From: Rugalucina vietnamica
Lineage: Eukaryota > Mollusca > Bivalvia > Lucinida > Lucinidae
Length of the DNA stretch: 64,000 nucleotides
NCBI GenBank assembly: GCA_964017185.1
Contig: OZ024870.1
Location: forward strand, 67,146,312 to 67,210,311
Direction: 5' to 3'
In this document: positions 52,313-63,654 of the stretch, one piece after another
How the letters are laid out: each line of letters opens with the position of its first letter
How positions within the stretch are numbered: position 1 is the first letter of the stretch
The notes under the pieces: model-generated
The model's input: only the letters and a program-made list of their open reading frames with translations
What the model was told of the DNA's origin: nothing
The model's database searches: none
Translations under genes and position numbers: made by a program

Positions 52313-54836
52313 TAGCTCACCTGAGCCGAAGGCTCACAAGGTGAGCTTATAGGATGTCCGTCCGTCCGTCGTCCACAATTTCAAAGATCTTCTTCTCTGA
52401 AACCGCTTGGTCGATCTACTTGAAATTTTATGTGGAGCATCCATGGGTAGGGGGAACAGAAGTTTGATCGCGAGATCTGGGTCACATGACCAAGATGGCC
52501 GCCACGCCCATATATGGTAAAAACCACTCAAAAATCTTCTTCTCCAGTACCGGTGGGCCGATTTCCACGAAACTTGGTATGTAGCATCGAGGACCTCAGC
52601 CCATCATAGTTTGGCAAGGTCAAATTTGGAAACATAGGCTTTTACATAGGAAAAAGTGAAAACTATGGATTTTTTTGAAAACTATTGCAGCCTGAGGCCT
52701 GAAAAGTGGTAGATGCAAACAACTAATGGAGTAGATGAAGGTATGTGATTAATATAGGTCAAGGTCACCTCTTGACCTTGGCCAGTCTGTTGCCCATACA
52801 CACTTTTCAAAGATTTTCTTCTCTGAAACTGCTTGGCCAATTAAAGTGAAATTTTATGTGAAGCATCCATGGGTAGGGGAGACGAGAGTTTGATCGCGAA
52901 ATCCAGGTCACATGACCAAGATGGCCGCCACGCCCATATATGGTAAAAACCACTCAAAAATCTTCTTCTCCAGAACCGGTGGGCCGATTTCCACGAAACT
53001 TAGTATGTAGCATCAAGGACCTCAGCCCATAATAGTTTGATAAAATGATGACCCTTGGATGACCTTGACCTATTTTACGGCAAGGTCAAATTTGGAAACA
53101 TAGGCTTTTACATAGGAAGAAGTGAAAACTATGGATTTTTGAAAACTATTGCAGCCTGAGGCCTGAAAAGTGGTAGATGCAAACAACTAATAGAGTAGAT
53201 GAAGGTATGTGATTAATATAGGTCAAGGTCATCTCTTGACCTTGGCCAGTCTGTCGTCCATACACACTTTTCAAAGATCTTCTTCTCTGAAACTGCGCGA
53301 GCAATCAAAGTGAAATTTTATGTGGAGCATCCATGGGTAGGGGAGACGAAAGTTTGATCGCGAAATCCAGGTCACATGACCACGATGGTCGCCACGCCCA
53401 TATATGGTAAAAACCACTCAAAAATCTTCTTCTCCAGAATCGGTGGGCCGCTTTCCACGAAACTTGGTATGTAGCATTGAGGACCTCAGCCCATCATAGT
53501 TTGATAAAATGATGACCCTTGGATGACCTTGACCTATTTTACGGCAAGGTCAAATTTGGAAACATAGGCTTTTACATATGAAGAAGTGAAAACTATGGAT
53601 TTTTCGAAAACTATTGCAGCCTGAGGCCTGAAAAGTGGTAGATGCAAACAACTAATGGAGTAGATGAAGGTATGTGATTAATATAGGTCAAGGTCATCTC
53701 TTGACCTTGGCCAGTCTGTTTTTCCATACACACTTTTCAAAGATCTTCTTCTCTGAAACTGTGTAGCCAATCAAAGTGAAATTTTATGTGGAGCATCCAT
53801 GGGTAGGGGAGACGAAAGTTTGATCGCGAAATCTAGGTCACATGACCAAGATGGCCGCCACGCCCATATATGGTAAAAACCACTCAAAAATCTTCTTCTC
53901 CAGAACCGGTGGGCCGATTTCCACGAAACTTGGTATGTAGCATCAAGGGCCTCAGCCCATCATAGTTTGATAAAATGATGACCCTTGAATGACCTTGATC
54001 TATTTTACGGCAAGGTCAAATTTGGAAACATAGGCTTTTACATAGGAAGAAGTGAAAACTATGGATTTTTCGAAAACTATTGCAGCCTGAGGCCTGAAAG
54101 TGGTAGATGCAAACAAATAATGGAGTAGATGAAGGTATGTGATTAATATAGGTCAAGGTTATCTCTTGACCTTGGTCAGTCTGTTGTCCATACACACTTT
54201 TCAAAGATCTTCTTCTCTGAAACTGCTTGGCAAATCAAAGTGAAATTTTGTGTGGAGCATCCATGGGTAGGGGAGACGAAAGTTTTTAGCGAAATCCAGG
54301 TCACGTGACCAAGATGGCCGCCACGCCCATATATGGTAAAAACCACTCAAAAATCTTCTTCTCCAGACCGGCAGGCCAATTTTCATGAAACTTGGTATGT
54401 AGCATTTGGGACTCCAGCCCACCATAGTTTGTTGAAATGATGCCCCTATGATGACCTTGACCTATTTTACGGCAAGGTCAATTTGGAAACATAGGCTTTT
54501 ACATGGAAAAAGGCGAAAACAAACTGTTGCAGCCTGAGACCTGAAAGTTGCTAGATGCAGACAACTAATGGAGTCAATGAAGGTAAGTAATTAATATAGG
54601 CCAAGGTCATGTCTTGACCTTGGCCCAAGGTCATTTAAATATTAAAATTATGGTTTTCTCAGAAATCTCTGGGTTTGGAAACTATTGCAGCCTGAGACCT
54701 GAAACTTTGCAGATGCAGACAACTTATGAAGTCAATAAAGGTGTGTGAGTATTCAAGGTCAAGGTCATTTCATTATGACTTAATACTCCAAGATCAGGCT
54801 TCAGGTGAGCGTTCTCAGGACCAATGGTCCTCTGGT
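52313..54836. mobile_element. Family-1 element, copy C (5 units of about 465 bp)
   Basis: TAGCTCACCTGAGCCGAAGG / CTCACAAGGTGAGC head, GTCCGTCCGTC, end AGGACCAATGGTCCTCTGGT. CCATATATGG at 52508, 52934, 53398, 53864 and 54327. The first spacing is short (426), a deletion. Confidence 0.88.
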
Positions 54837-54977
54837 ATAATAATTGTAACATGTATCTTTATTTTGTGGATTTGCAGGTTAATTTTATTAATACCACCCG
54901 TGTGTTTTGCAACGTCAGCGCAAACTAGCAAAAATGAAAAGTAATCTATCGTACCCACATAAAACACTAACAACACG

Positions 54978-55101
54978 GCCACCAATCCAGCTCTTTCATA
55001 GCAAAATGCAATGATAATAAATTCATTTGCGGTACTTCACACTATGCAGCTGCGTGGTTCGAAACGTGCATTTTGCTATGAAAGAGCTGGATTGGTGGCT
55101 G
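54978..55101. repeat. Hairpin with 35-bp arms
   Basis: CCACCAATCCAGCTCTTTCA / TAGCAAAATGCA and its complement around a 50-bp loop. Confidence 0.85.
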
Positions 55102-55119
55102 TGTAATAAGATGTGGGCG

Positions 55120-56230
55120 TTTATGTCGCTGTGCGTTACCTCTGTAAGACAATGCTATATATGCTGTTTTTATATGAGAGTCAATATGACGTCACTATTC
55201 CTGTAGCACTATAAGAAGCAAATGATATGAATTTGAAAATGAAAAGTAACAAGATTATCTTGTACAAGAACGCTGCCAGTTGAGTTGAGATTATTCACAA
55301 ACGACATTGATTAGCTATGATTTATAGTGGACCATTAGTACAGGTAAATTAAAGTCAAATTAAAAAAGTAAATTATAAATAAAAAAAAAAATATTATTGT
55401 TATTATTATCATTATTATTAATTAGTGATGTTTGGCGAACATATCCAGTTCTAGTTATTAAGGCAAAAAGTATAATATTTCAGATAAAATAATGGGGTAC
55501 TAAGAATGCATATCTAGATTCGCCACGCGAGTGTTCATTTAATATGATACTATGAATACATTGCAAGCTAATAATTTTAGCAAATGCCTCGGTGGCGTAT
55601 TGTTGTGTTAGGCCTACTTGACTATATATGGGTATGTTGGCCATCTGGTGGAGATGGAAATGACATGAATCCTGCACTTCCGGATACAAGTATGAAACTT
55701 GGCAGATGTGTTCATCAACATGAATTATTTGAAATTTTCTCGTAAACCAATCAAAATTAATCCAATGTTCAAGATGGCGGCTTAAAAATCCAAGATGGCT
55801 GCCAAAAATAAACATAAAATCAGGATATTACGTTCTAATCACTTGCAAAAATAAAAATAATGATGAAAATGGCATTTTTGGATTAGTTCTAACATCAGAA
55901 TACTATTCAATGTAAAATAAACATTGTTGCATTAAAGGAGAATAAAATGTGGGGCCCACAATGGGGAAAAGGACCTTAACGATAACTTGTTGAAATAGCT
56001 GCTTTGCAACAATACACCTTATAAACTAAGTAAAACCAATCTAAATTCATTTCTTATAGAAAAGAACCATTTAATCATGAATGTTTATCCTTCAAAAGAT
56101 ATTGGAAAAAAAAGTCTCTTTGAAAAATGGGGTGCTGATTGGGGGGCAAGTAATGTATGAAAAATAGAGTTGCTAATTTGCAAAATCATGAAATCTTTAA
56201 ATTTATTTGTACTGGGCAATACTTACTGCA
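55120..56230. other. Intergenic, nothing recognised
   Basis: A pair of CAAGATGGCGGC / CAAGATGGCTGC motifs near 55770-55800 recalls family-1 units, but the rest does not match. No gene. Confidence 0.4.
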
Positions 56231-56247
56231 CTGCACACATAGCTTAA

Positions 56248-56276
56248 TAATAATAATAATAATAATAATACACAGC

Positions 56277-56321
<45 letters not shown>
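56248..56321. repeat. (AAT)n microsatellite
   Basis: Two blocks of TAA/AAT repeats separated by TACACAGC. Confidence 0.95.
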
Positions 56322-56448
56322 TAGGGTTATTGCACTGATATCGGTGAATATTGTCCCGAGTTGGGATATCGAAGGACGCGAGCTTGCGAGCGTCCGTAGA
56401 TATCCCAACGACGGACAATATTCACCGATATCAGTGCAATAACCCTTT
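56322..56448. repeat. Near-perfect hairpin
   Basis: AGGGTTATTGCACTGATATC / GGTGAATATTGTCC and its complement, loop with GACGCGAGCTTGCGAGCGTC, itself a small hairpin. Arms about 50 bp. Confidence 0.9.
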
Positions 56449-56451
56449 TAT

Positions 56452-56963
56452 TATATAGCTATAAATATCTGCTTCTCATATTTGATGTTTTGTTGAGAGT
56501 TATCCTTACAAAATTGAAATATCTACACGAAGGCCGCGATAATATCCATAAGTGATATAATTTTTGCACTAGTGCAATATCAGATGATATCATTTTTGCA
56601 CTGTTACTTTTCGGAAGCACATTTTGCAATTGGATCAATATTGTTGACATTTTGTTTTCTTTTTTCGGCTTAAATTGCTTAAATCTGAATGTGACAAACT
56701 TCAGCTGACGTTTCGGCTAGGTATGACGTCATTTTCCACGCGACGTCAGATGAAGATGACGTCATAAGAGTTGACGTCCCAATTTTACAATTTTGCACGA
56801 TGACCCTCAAGTCAACAATTTGGCAATTTTTCATAAACAGAATTTTTCGCTTTTAACAAAGTTTGCAATATCAAGTAAGTGTGCAGATATCGTCTGAGAT
56901 CTGCACACTTGTTACTCGGCTTTTATCCCTATGTTTTAATCATTTGATATTTATAGCTATATA
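56452..56963. mobile_element. 512-bp element with perfect 18-bp ends
   Basis: TATATAGCTATAAATATC at 56452-56469 and its exact complement at 56946-56963. The inside contains GTGCAGATATC / GATCTGCAC palindromes. No coding. Confidence 0.75.
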
Positions 56964-57092
56964 ATAATAATAATTAAATTAACTGCAAATAATTTGCAAA
57001 GGCACTGCTTAGCACGATATTAAAACTAATGTTGCCTGCTGACGCTTCTAAAGAGGTTTCTTTCTCATCATCAATGAAAAGAGAAACAAGTA

Positions 57093-57109
57093 CAACAACA
57101 ACAACAACA

Positions 57110-57153
<44 letters not shown>

Positions 57154-57155
57154 TA
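57093..57155. repeat. (ACA)n(ACT)n compound microsatellite
   Basis: About eight ACA units followed by about 15 ACT units. Confidence 0.95.
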
Positions 57156-57375
57156 CACATCAAATACTATGTTTATACATCATTTGTAAATTTGTTTGCA
57201 TACTTCTGATGCTTTAAATCAAAGTATATTTAAACAAAAAGCCTTGATATAATCAATACAAACAAGTAACCAGATAACCCCAATTATATTGATTCAATCT
57301 TGGTACATTGTTACTCCAAACCTTTCTGTTTTGTCATATTTCAAAGAAATAGTGAATAGATATACCAGATTGTGT

Positions 57376-57681
57376 TCAGTCTACTTGGCATGTACAACTG
57401 CAAAGTGCTGAACAGGTAAGTCCTGGCTTGAAGCATTTGCAGTTGCCGGAACAAGCACGTTTCTTACATTCACATTTCGCAAGTTCTTGACAGCAGGCTG
57501 CTATTGCTGGTAATGATGTCCGGTGAGGTTTCCAACATTGGAAAGCATCTTTTGTCCATCCCCATTCATCAGGTGTAGGATTAAGAGGTTCAGGAATCAA
57601 AGTTTGACCCCATATATGACCCGCTTGGTATGCTGCCCGTTTGGCATGTTCTAACAGGGCTGCCTGAGATGGTGATTTCAT
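57376..57681 (-). pseudogene. Transposase-like gene, C-terminal CXC-like cysteine cluster
   Basis: HAKRAAYQAGHIWGQTL, then ACCQELAKCECKKRACSGNC / KCFKPGLTCSALCSCTC. Cysteine pattern resembles tesmin/TSO1 CXC zinc-binding regions. Confidence 0.75.
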
Positions 57682-57691
57682 TAAATTTGAA

Positions 57692-58286
57692 CCTCAACGT
57701 GACAAAATGTACCTTCGGGCATTCTGACGTTACTATTAGAAAATTGCAAAAATGCGGGAAAATCATGTAATTTATGTTTTAGAAATAACAATGTATTTGT
57801 AATCTATGAACACTGGACTACAAAATAAAAGGGTTTAAAAACATATATATTCCCAATATTTGGAGTTATCTGCCCTTGTTTTAGCCCATAATTTACGTCA
57901 TTTTCCTATATGTGTCGTCAAACGGTAACAATAGCAACAACAAGGTCACAATAATAGACAAAATAATTTCGACAGATTCCTTGTAATGATAATATTATTC
58001 CATCTAAACAATAGTTACTGACCAATATATAAACAATTTTCAGCGAATACTTTAGTTTTGTAGGCATCCCTAACATGCAAAATTGCATTTTGCAACTTTG
58101 ACGTCACTTTTGAGAACAATGCCATTTCTAGGGTTCATGCAGTAAACATATCATAACTCAAAAAAGTAATTAAATTAATCCGGTCAAATAAAGACTATTG
58201 GATGCAAGAAACAATATACTTTCAAAGTAAAATTGATTTTCTAATAGACAAAATATTGTCCGAAGGTACATTTTCTTGCGTTGTGG
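57692..58286. mobile_element. 595-bp inverted-repeat element inside the transposase pseudogene
   Basis: CCTCAACGTGACAAAATGTA / CCTTCGGGCA at 57692-57721 mirrors TGTCCGAAGGTACATTTTCT / TGCGTTGTGG at 58257-58286 (about 26 of 30 match). Homology of the host gene stops at RQRSYEMG and resumes at SPSQAALLEHAKRAA, so this is an insertion. No coding. Confidence 0.82.
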
Positions 58287-58289
58287 CCC

Positions 58290-59519
58290 ATTTCGTATGA
58301 TCTTTGCTTCCGCGCAAACATATCCAATCTAGCTTCATTCACTCGTTTTGAGGAACTCGATCGGTCATATAGAATCACCACAAACTGCTCAAGGATATTT
58401 TATCATCTTCCGATATAGAAGCTGGCGTACTGCTCAATCTTCTAAACACATCCCAGGCTTGCCACGCAGACTTTTTTTCCTTTACCATGGAAAGCAGATA
58501 CTGCATCGCATCCAGTGAATGCATGAAAGAATGGAAGAGCCTTTGCTCTTGGTCCTAAGGACGAACACATTTCATGTATTGGAATCCATCTAAAGTCTTT
58601 CCCTTTACCGAAGGCAACCCAGAGTTTTTCTATGTTCAAGTCACTGAAGCAGGCTATGGCAATCACAACTACGTCCGTGTCCGTGCTGCTTATTGTGATT
58701 TTCTTGAACCCCTCCTTGGAGGCATCTTTGGCATGTAAGAAAAGCCTGGTGTCAGCCTCCTAGTGCGTGCAAGGTGACAAATCGTGCTTATCTATATCAG
58801 TATTGCTAATAACATCCTCCCCTTTAGTCACTACAACTTTGTGGAGTGTCTCAGTTCTTTCTATATGAGCTGCAAGAAACTCAAACAGCTCTCGTTTTAT
58901 TGTCATCCTGGCGTAAGAAATTATTCCAGCTGCTTGGGACGCGGCTCGCACCCACAACTTTACGCCTTTTTCCTGTTTCCCTTCTCTCTCTTGTTGATGA
59001 TTTCAGGCTGTCGGGTCTGTATATATCAAATACAAGATCTGTTCTCTGGTACTTTCTAGTGTACGTTTCAATGACCGGTAAAATAACGTCTGTGGCATAG
59101 TCGTCAAATAACCTTGCTGCTCCGGGTGATTTCTGATTTATTAAAGCTGCGCCATCGATGATGATTGCCTCGGCATTCGGTTTGGAATCGGGCATTGTAA
59201 TACCTGTTTGGAGAATGCCCATGAGGTCAGACTTTGTTCCGGTATTTAAGCATCCATTTTAACTCAGCGATGGTGGAGCGTTCTGATTCTCATGCATAAA
59301 GAACTCATTCAGGTCACATTGTCGGCTTTGGCATGATATGAAAAGCCGTGAGAATAATTTGCAATCATCCTTTATGCCGAGAAGCTTTGATTTACTTGCA
59401 GTTACATCTGTTGTAGGTTTCCTGCTGAAAAGCGGTAGTTTGTTCCTTTTAAGAGGGCCATAGAATGAAGAGGTTCCATCTGACATAACCCTTGAAAATC
59501 GTTCATACTGTTCCATCAC
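58290..59519 (-). pseudogene. Transposase-like gene, XPG/FEN-like nuclease block
   Basis: LVFDIYRPDSLKSSTRERR resembles the FEN1 stretch after its first acidic cluster. EADTRLFLHA and STDTDVVVIA supply paired acidic residues as in XPG-I. GCDAVSAFHGKGKK parallels the FEN1 GCDY...GIGPK turn. Stops at 59259 and 58760 and shifts near 58892, 58470 and 58395 break it. Confidence 0.7.
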
Positions 59520-59583
59520 AAGTTCAATAATTGTCTATGTGATTCAGAGACTTTGATATCAACGATTTCTTTTGAATCCAGCA

Positions 59584-61263
59584 CTATATCAAGTCTTTTG
59601 TTTCTTCTATGAATGGATTTCCCAACTCATCCAGGCTTCTAGCCATCTGTTTAACACTTGTCAGAAAGCTGGTCTGGTTTGATTCCGTTTCCTCATGATG
59701 ACGGAAACCTGCTCTGAATGTGCCATATTCATAATCAAACTCTTCAATAAGGCGACCTATTTCTGGACCTGCAGCCATCCATCTTCGAAGTGCAGAAGGA
59801 TCTACAGTCAAACCTACTGCTCCGCCGTCACCTTTCACAACTTTATTGTTCTGTTCGTGAGCTTGGTCAATTGCAATAGCTGAAAAATTCCGTGCAGTTT
59901 TATGTACAGCAAAGTGACCATTCTTGAATGCCTGTGCAACGTCAGGATGATTTGTTTCAATTAAAGCCATATCCCGCAAATGCACTGGTAGCTATCGAGC
60001 ATAGTTTGTGTGGTCCAAGGCAAAAACGTAGGGCACAAGCTCAGACAAAGACTCTCTGTAGAGTTCAAAGTTTGTTTCTCTGATGGACCGTATAAAGCCA
60101 AGGATAAGAAGCTAAAATGTCAAAATCTGACTCCAAAATTGAAACTGTGGATTACTTTCCTCCTTCATTTTACAACAGAATTCAAAACTATCCTCTTCAA
60201 AGCCTGTAACAACATTGTCGCTTTGATACTGTTCATATGCTCGCTGGAGTAGATTGAAAAGCGCACATGCTGTTACTTGGTGAGCAAGTCTTGTTTTTGC
60301 TACACTGGAAGCAGAAAGAAATGAGTCTGCGGTTCCAGAGGACGCCACACCTGCTTCAGTCAGGGCTGCCGTCCATCCACTGTCTTTGAGCAAACCACCA
60401 ATCGCTTTAAATGCAGCCATTTCTATATGCAGCCCACCAAACATTATAATGAATTTGTCCTCCCCATATGTCTCAGGCCATTGCCACTGAATTTGCTTAG
60501 CTACCGCAAACAAGGGCTGATCTGCAGTAACCACCGGTATTTGATCTGCATTCAGATATTGTGTTGCTTCTTTGATCTTATTCATAGCATGCTTAACTGT
60601 AGCAATAGAGTGTGCCTGTTCTGGCAAGAGAGGCAACAGTGCAGATATGCACGGCCTAAATCGCAGTCCCCGATGTTTAGAAGCATGATGAGCCGCCCAT
60701 GTCACTGTTACTCCACCTTCTACATCTTCTGTTACATTCACATGTTCAAGCCACCGGTGTTCCATTTTCAAGTTCTGATACAGGATTTCAGGCTTCAAAG
60801 GAAGCACATTTTCACTTGTAGATGGAACAGGGGCAGCATCCTTGAAATATGCTGGCCTTACATTTGTATATGCTTCTGGCAGTGACGGAACTTTCCTGGT
60901 GGCTGGACTCCCAGCTATATGAAGTAGTTCTCGTTGGTCACCTCTTTCAGAGTTTGTTGGATGTTGAAACAATGAAATTCCTGTACCATGGAAAGACGAC
61001 TTTGCTGTGGTTGCGCTTGGATGGTGATCGATATTGTCAAGCGCACCTACAGCGAAGAGTCCCTTTCGGAGTGCAGACGGACAGACAACACCTTCTTCTA
61101 GGAAACGTTCCACAAGTGCTGTTCCCATTTGTGATGAAATTTCAAGTACTCTGTCATACGAGGTACAGATACCAAACCGGTGGAGTGTATCAATCAAATG
61201 ACGTTTTCCTGATCTTTGCCTACTTGTACTTTCTTGTCCTCGCATACAGCAACAATCCAACAT
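59584..61263 (-). pseudogene. Transposase-like gene, central RNase H-like block
   Basis: One frame interrupted by two TAG codons. Candidate catalytic acids: D in VVTADQPLFA, E in GGLHIEMA, E in DQAHEQNNK. LDHTNYAR*LPVHLRDM shows a tryptophan-to-stop change, since the conserved text has W there. Assignment as a DDE-type core is inference. Confidence 0.65.
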
Positions 61264-62317
61264 ATATCACAAAAGGTGTCTCACGATCCTTTGAATGGTA
61301 CCTAATAGATGTTGCCCTTTTTCTTTGAGACTGGTGGTAATTGTAATGTATGATTTGTGCAACTGCAAGGTCTGGCATTATTATTTCGTTGTCAATCTGT
61401 GATTGTATGTCAGGACCATGCTCAATCATACTGACAAGTTCAACGAGTGAAGCCGGTAGACAGTTTTCCTCAAAATGGCCATCAAAGTTTGCGCTGCATT
61501 TCAAAATGTCTTTCCGAACAAGCTGTGCTGTTCTTGAAACATCTGTTAGTTCAAAAGCTCTTGACAAGGTGGGTCCTACATCATCTTTGAAGGCCAGAAG
61601 AACATTCCTGCCTTGTTGGTGAGCTTTTAATTCCGGTATGCGTTCAAGAAGCTGATCCTTGACCCTGGTTACATGAAGCTGGGGTTCTTCATAACCTAGC
61701 TGTTTCATCCTTTTTGTCATCAAATCTGTTAGATCAGATAGTTTAAAGACATTCCCTCCCTCATTACTTCTCTGTGTTTCAATTATATATGTAACAAGTT
61801 CAGCAAATGCTCTATCATATGCTTGTCTGTCGTGCTGGTGTTGTTCTTCTTGTTTTTGCTGTCTAAGAAATGAACGCTCTCTATTGTATACAGATGTCAA
61901 GCAAATTAGATGATACTTAACTTCTTGTGCAACAAGATCCCCAGCACTTAATTTGGCAAGGAGTTTTGTATCTTGTAGTAATGTGGCACATGCCTTCAGT
62001 CGTTCATATATGTTTTTCGTTATGGCTTTCCGACCTGCTTTGTCAATTTCTTTTTCACAGAAGAAGCACAGATTTTCATTATCAGTCACAGATGAAATTG
62101 AACGACGTGTACATGTACATTTACTTGGGCCTGCTTCCTCGGTAGGTTTGTGGGACATTGGCCGTTTCTGAGCACGGCCCAGCTTGTTGTTAAACATCAT
62201 TCTGCAACTTTGGTGGTATTTTGCATTGTTCTGTCTCAATGTTAGTTCAATTCCAGATCCGTCATCTATCCGTTTTGGCTCTAACGGTATCGGGAGAGCG
62301 TTGATCTCAACAAACAA
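61220..62317 (-). pseudogene. Transposase-like gene, N-terminal block
   Basis: 365-codon open segment. YHQSCRMMFNNKLGRAQ and LCFFCEKEIDKAGRKA give candidate zinc-binding cysteines; the rest is helical and charged (QEEQHQHDRQAYDRAFAEL). A 17-bp tandem duplication (62326-62359) and a 1-nt shift separate it from the start region MSKDIELPAAAEAKW at 62500. Confidence 0.75.
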
Positions 62318-62509
62318 AGGGACGTTTGTGGCTATATTTTTATTGTGGCTATATTTTTATAGCCATCATGCTCTGTGGTGTGAAGTGCTTGATGGACATT
62401 TTATGCCCTCTTTTTTGTCTTGTTGACACAAGCAACACTTCTCCCAATCTGTTTGCCATTTTGCCTCTGCTGCAGCAGGCAGCTCGATGTCTTTGGACAT
62501 TATGATTAT

Positions 62510-63035
62510 TTTGATAAACAAGGTACTATATTAACTATTGTTCTAATTGTTACTTTCAGAAATAGCCTTTAAACAGCCCGAGGGACTACCCTTTTACCAT
62601 CTGAATAAAGGTTGCACTTTAGTGTATGGGATATAACTAGGGTGAAATTATTACATTCTACACCTAGCCCGATCGTTCATCCAACAGAAAACCTCCCGTG
62701 CGATCTGTACACCTTCCGGAAAACCAAGACCCCGTTTTCCTTGGCTCAGCTATCCCGCGCTGGCACCTCCCGTCGATTCGGGTGCCCAGACAGTATTTGG
62801 GAGACTATACTAACTGTTTATGTGGTTCAAAAATACAACTGAATAATACTACCTACAATGTTGACCATCCATTCCTACATATCATACATACCGACTGTAG
62901 CTAAAGATACCCCTATACTACTATTATGAAATAAAAAAAACCTGTATGCCCATCTCTTAGAATTTAGTTAATTTTCTTTCAAATTTCCTGATTCTGCAAA
63001 AATATACATTCTATTTTTATAAACATTCTGCCTTG
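62510..63035. other. Spacer upstream of the transposase pseudogene
   Basis: No gene. Any terminal repeat of the parent transposon should lie here or further out but was not identified. Confidence 0.4.
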
Positions 63036-63039
63036 ACTT

Positions 63040-63287
63040 TCAAATGAGCCTGTGCATGAGAAAACCAACAATTTGGGGTTCCGACCAGGTCTGACACAAA
63101 CCAGGCTGCACAGTCACAGAAGCAGGCTAGAATCTTGAAATTTCGGATTTAAGAAGAAGAGGAAGTGTACAATCCGTGTAGCGAAAACAAAGGCGCTGAT
63201 CAGCTTCGCGGTCACCGCGAAGCTGATCTGCGTCTTTGTTTTCGCCTATGCAAATTGTTGGTTTTCTCATGCACAGGCTCAAATACT
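63040..63287. mobile_element. Family-4 MITE, complete
   Basis: AATGAGCCTGTGCATGAGAA to TTTTCTCATGCACAGGCTCA; centre CAGCTTCGCGGTCACCGCGA with complement. A good reference copy of the family. Confidence 0.9.
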
Positions 63288-63654
63288 ATTTTTCTCAGAG
63301 GAATCAAGTTTTTGATTTGCAGGCGGGTATGAGTTGAAATACCCTCTGCTGTATTTAAGGTTACAATTGATACATGTTTTAAACATGGCTTTAATTAATA
63401 ATTTATGTGTATTTTAAACTCTAAAAATGCCTTATACCATCTTTTATCTTCTTTCGTTTCGTACTGGGAACTTTGATGGTCGTTTGAAGGTGTATTGTTG
63501 ATTTTCCACGAAAATATGACAATTTACGGTAATATGTGTCCACAAAATCAGTTTTAAAGCTTCTGTTGGACCCCATGCTGAGTCAAACAGCAGTGGTTTC
63601 ACCAATGTGTCTTGGTAGTGCAAAGAAAACCACTCATTTACATATAAATTGTAT

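Larger units (their letters stand above)
57376..62500 (-). pseudogene. Broken transposase-like gene with XPG/FEN-type nuclease region (Academ-like)
   Basis: A single intronless minus-strand gene can be followed from ATG at 62500 to a stop at 57376-57378. Order: N-terminal zinc cluster (CCLCQ), YHQSCRMMFNNK and LCFFCEK; a central RNase H-like region (VVTADQPLFA, GGLHIEM, then HEQNNKVVKGDGG); an XPG/FEN-like region (IDGAALI, LVFDIYRPDSLKSSTRERR, EADTRLFLHAKDA, STDTDVVVIA, HAFTGCDAVSAFHGKGKK); and a CXC-like tail. Breaks: TAG 60112-60114, TAG 59992-59994, TAA 59259-59261, TAG 58760-58762, frameshifts near 62365, 61240, 59584, 59523, 58892, 58470 and 58395, and a 595-bp insertion. Academ DNA transposons are reported to pair a transposase with an XPG nuclease, so that class is the best guess. 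Terminal repeats were not found. Confidence 0.75.

Noticed and set aside
55480-55815. A 111-codon minus-strand frame
   Set aside because: No domain or homologous signature; length is compatible with chance in AT-rich DNA.
60427-61328. Plus-strand frames of 152 and 159 codons
   Set aside because: They are antisense shadows of the transposase-like gene, which has clear homology signatures on the minus strand.
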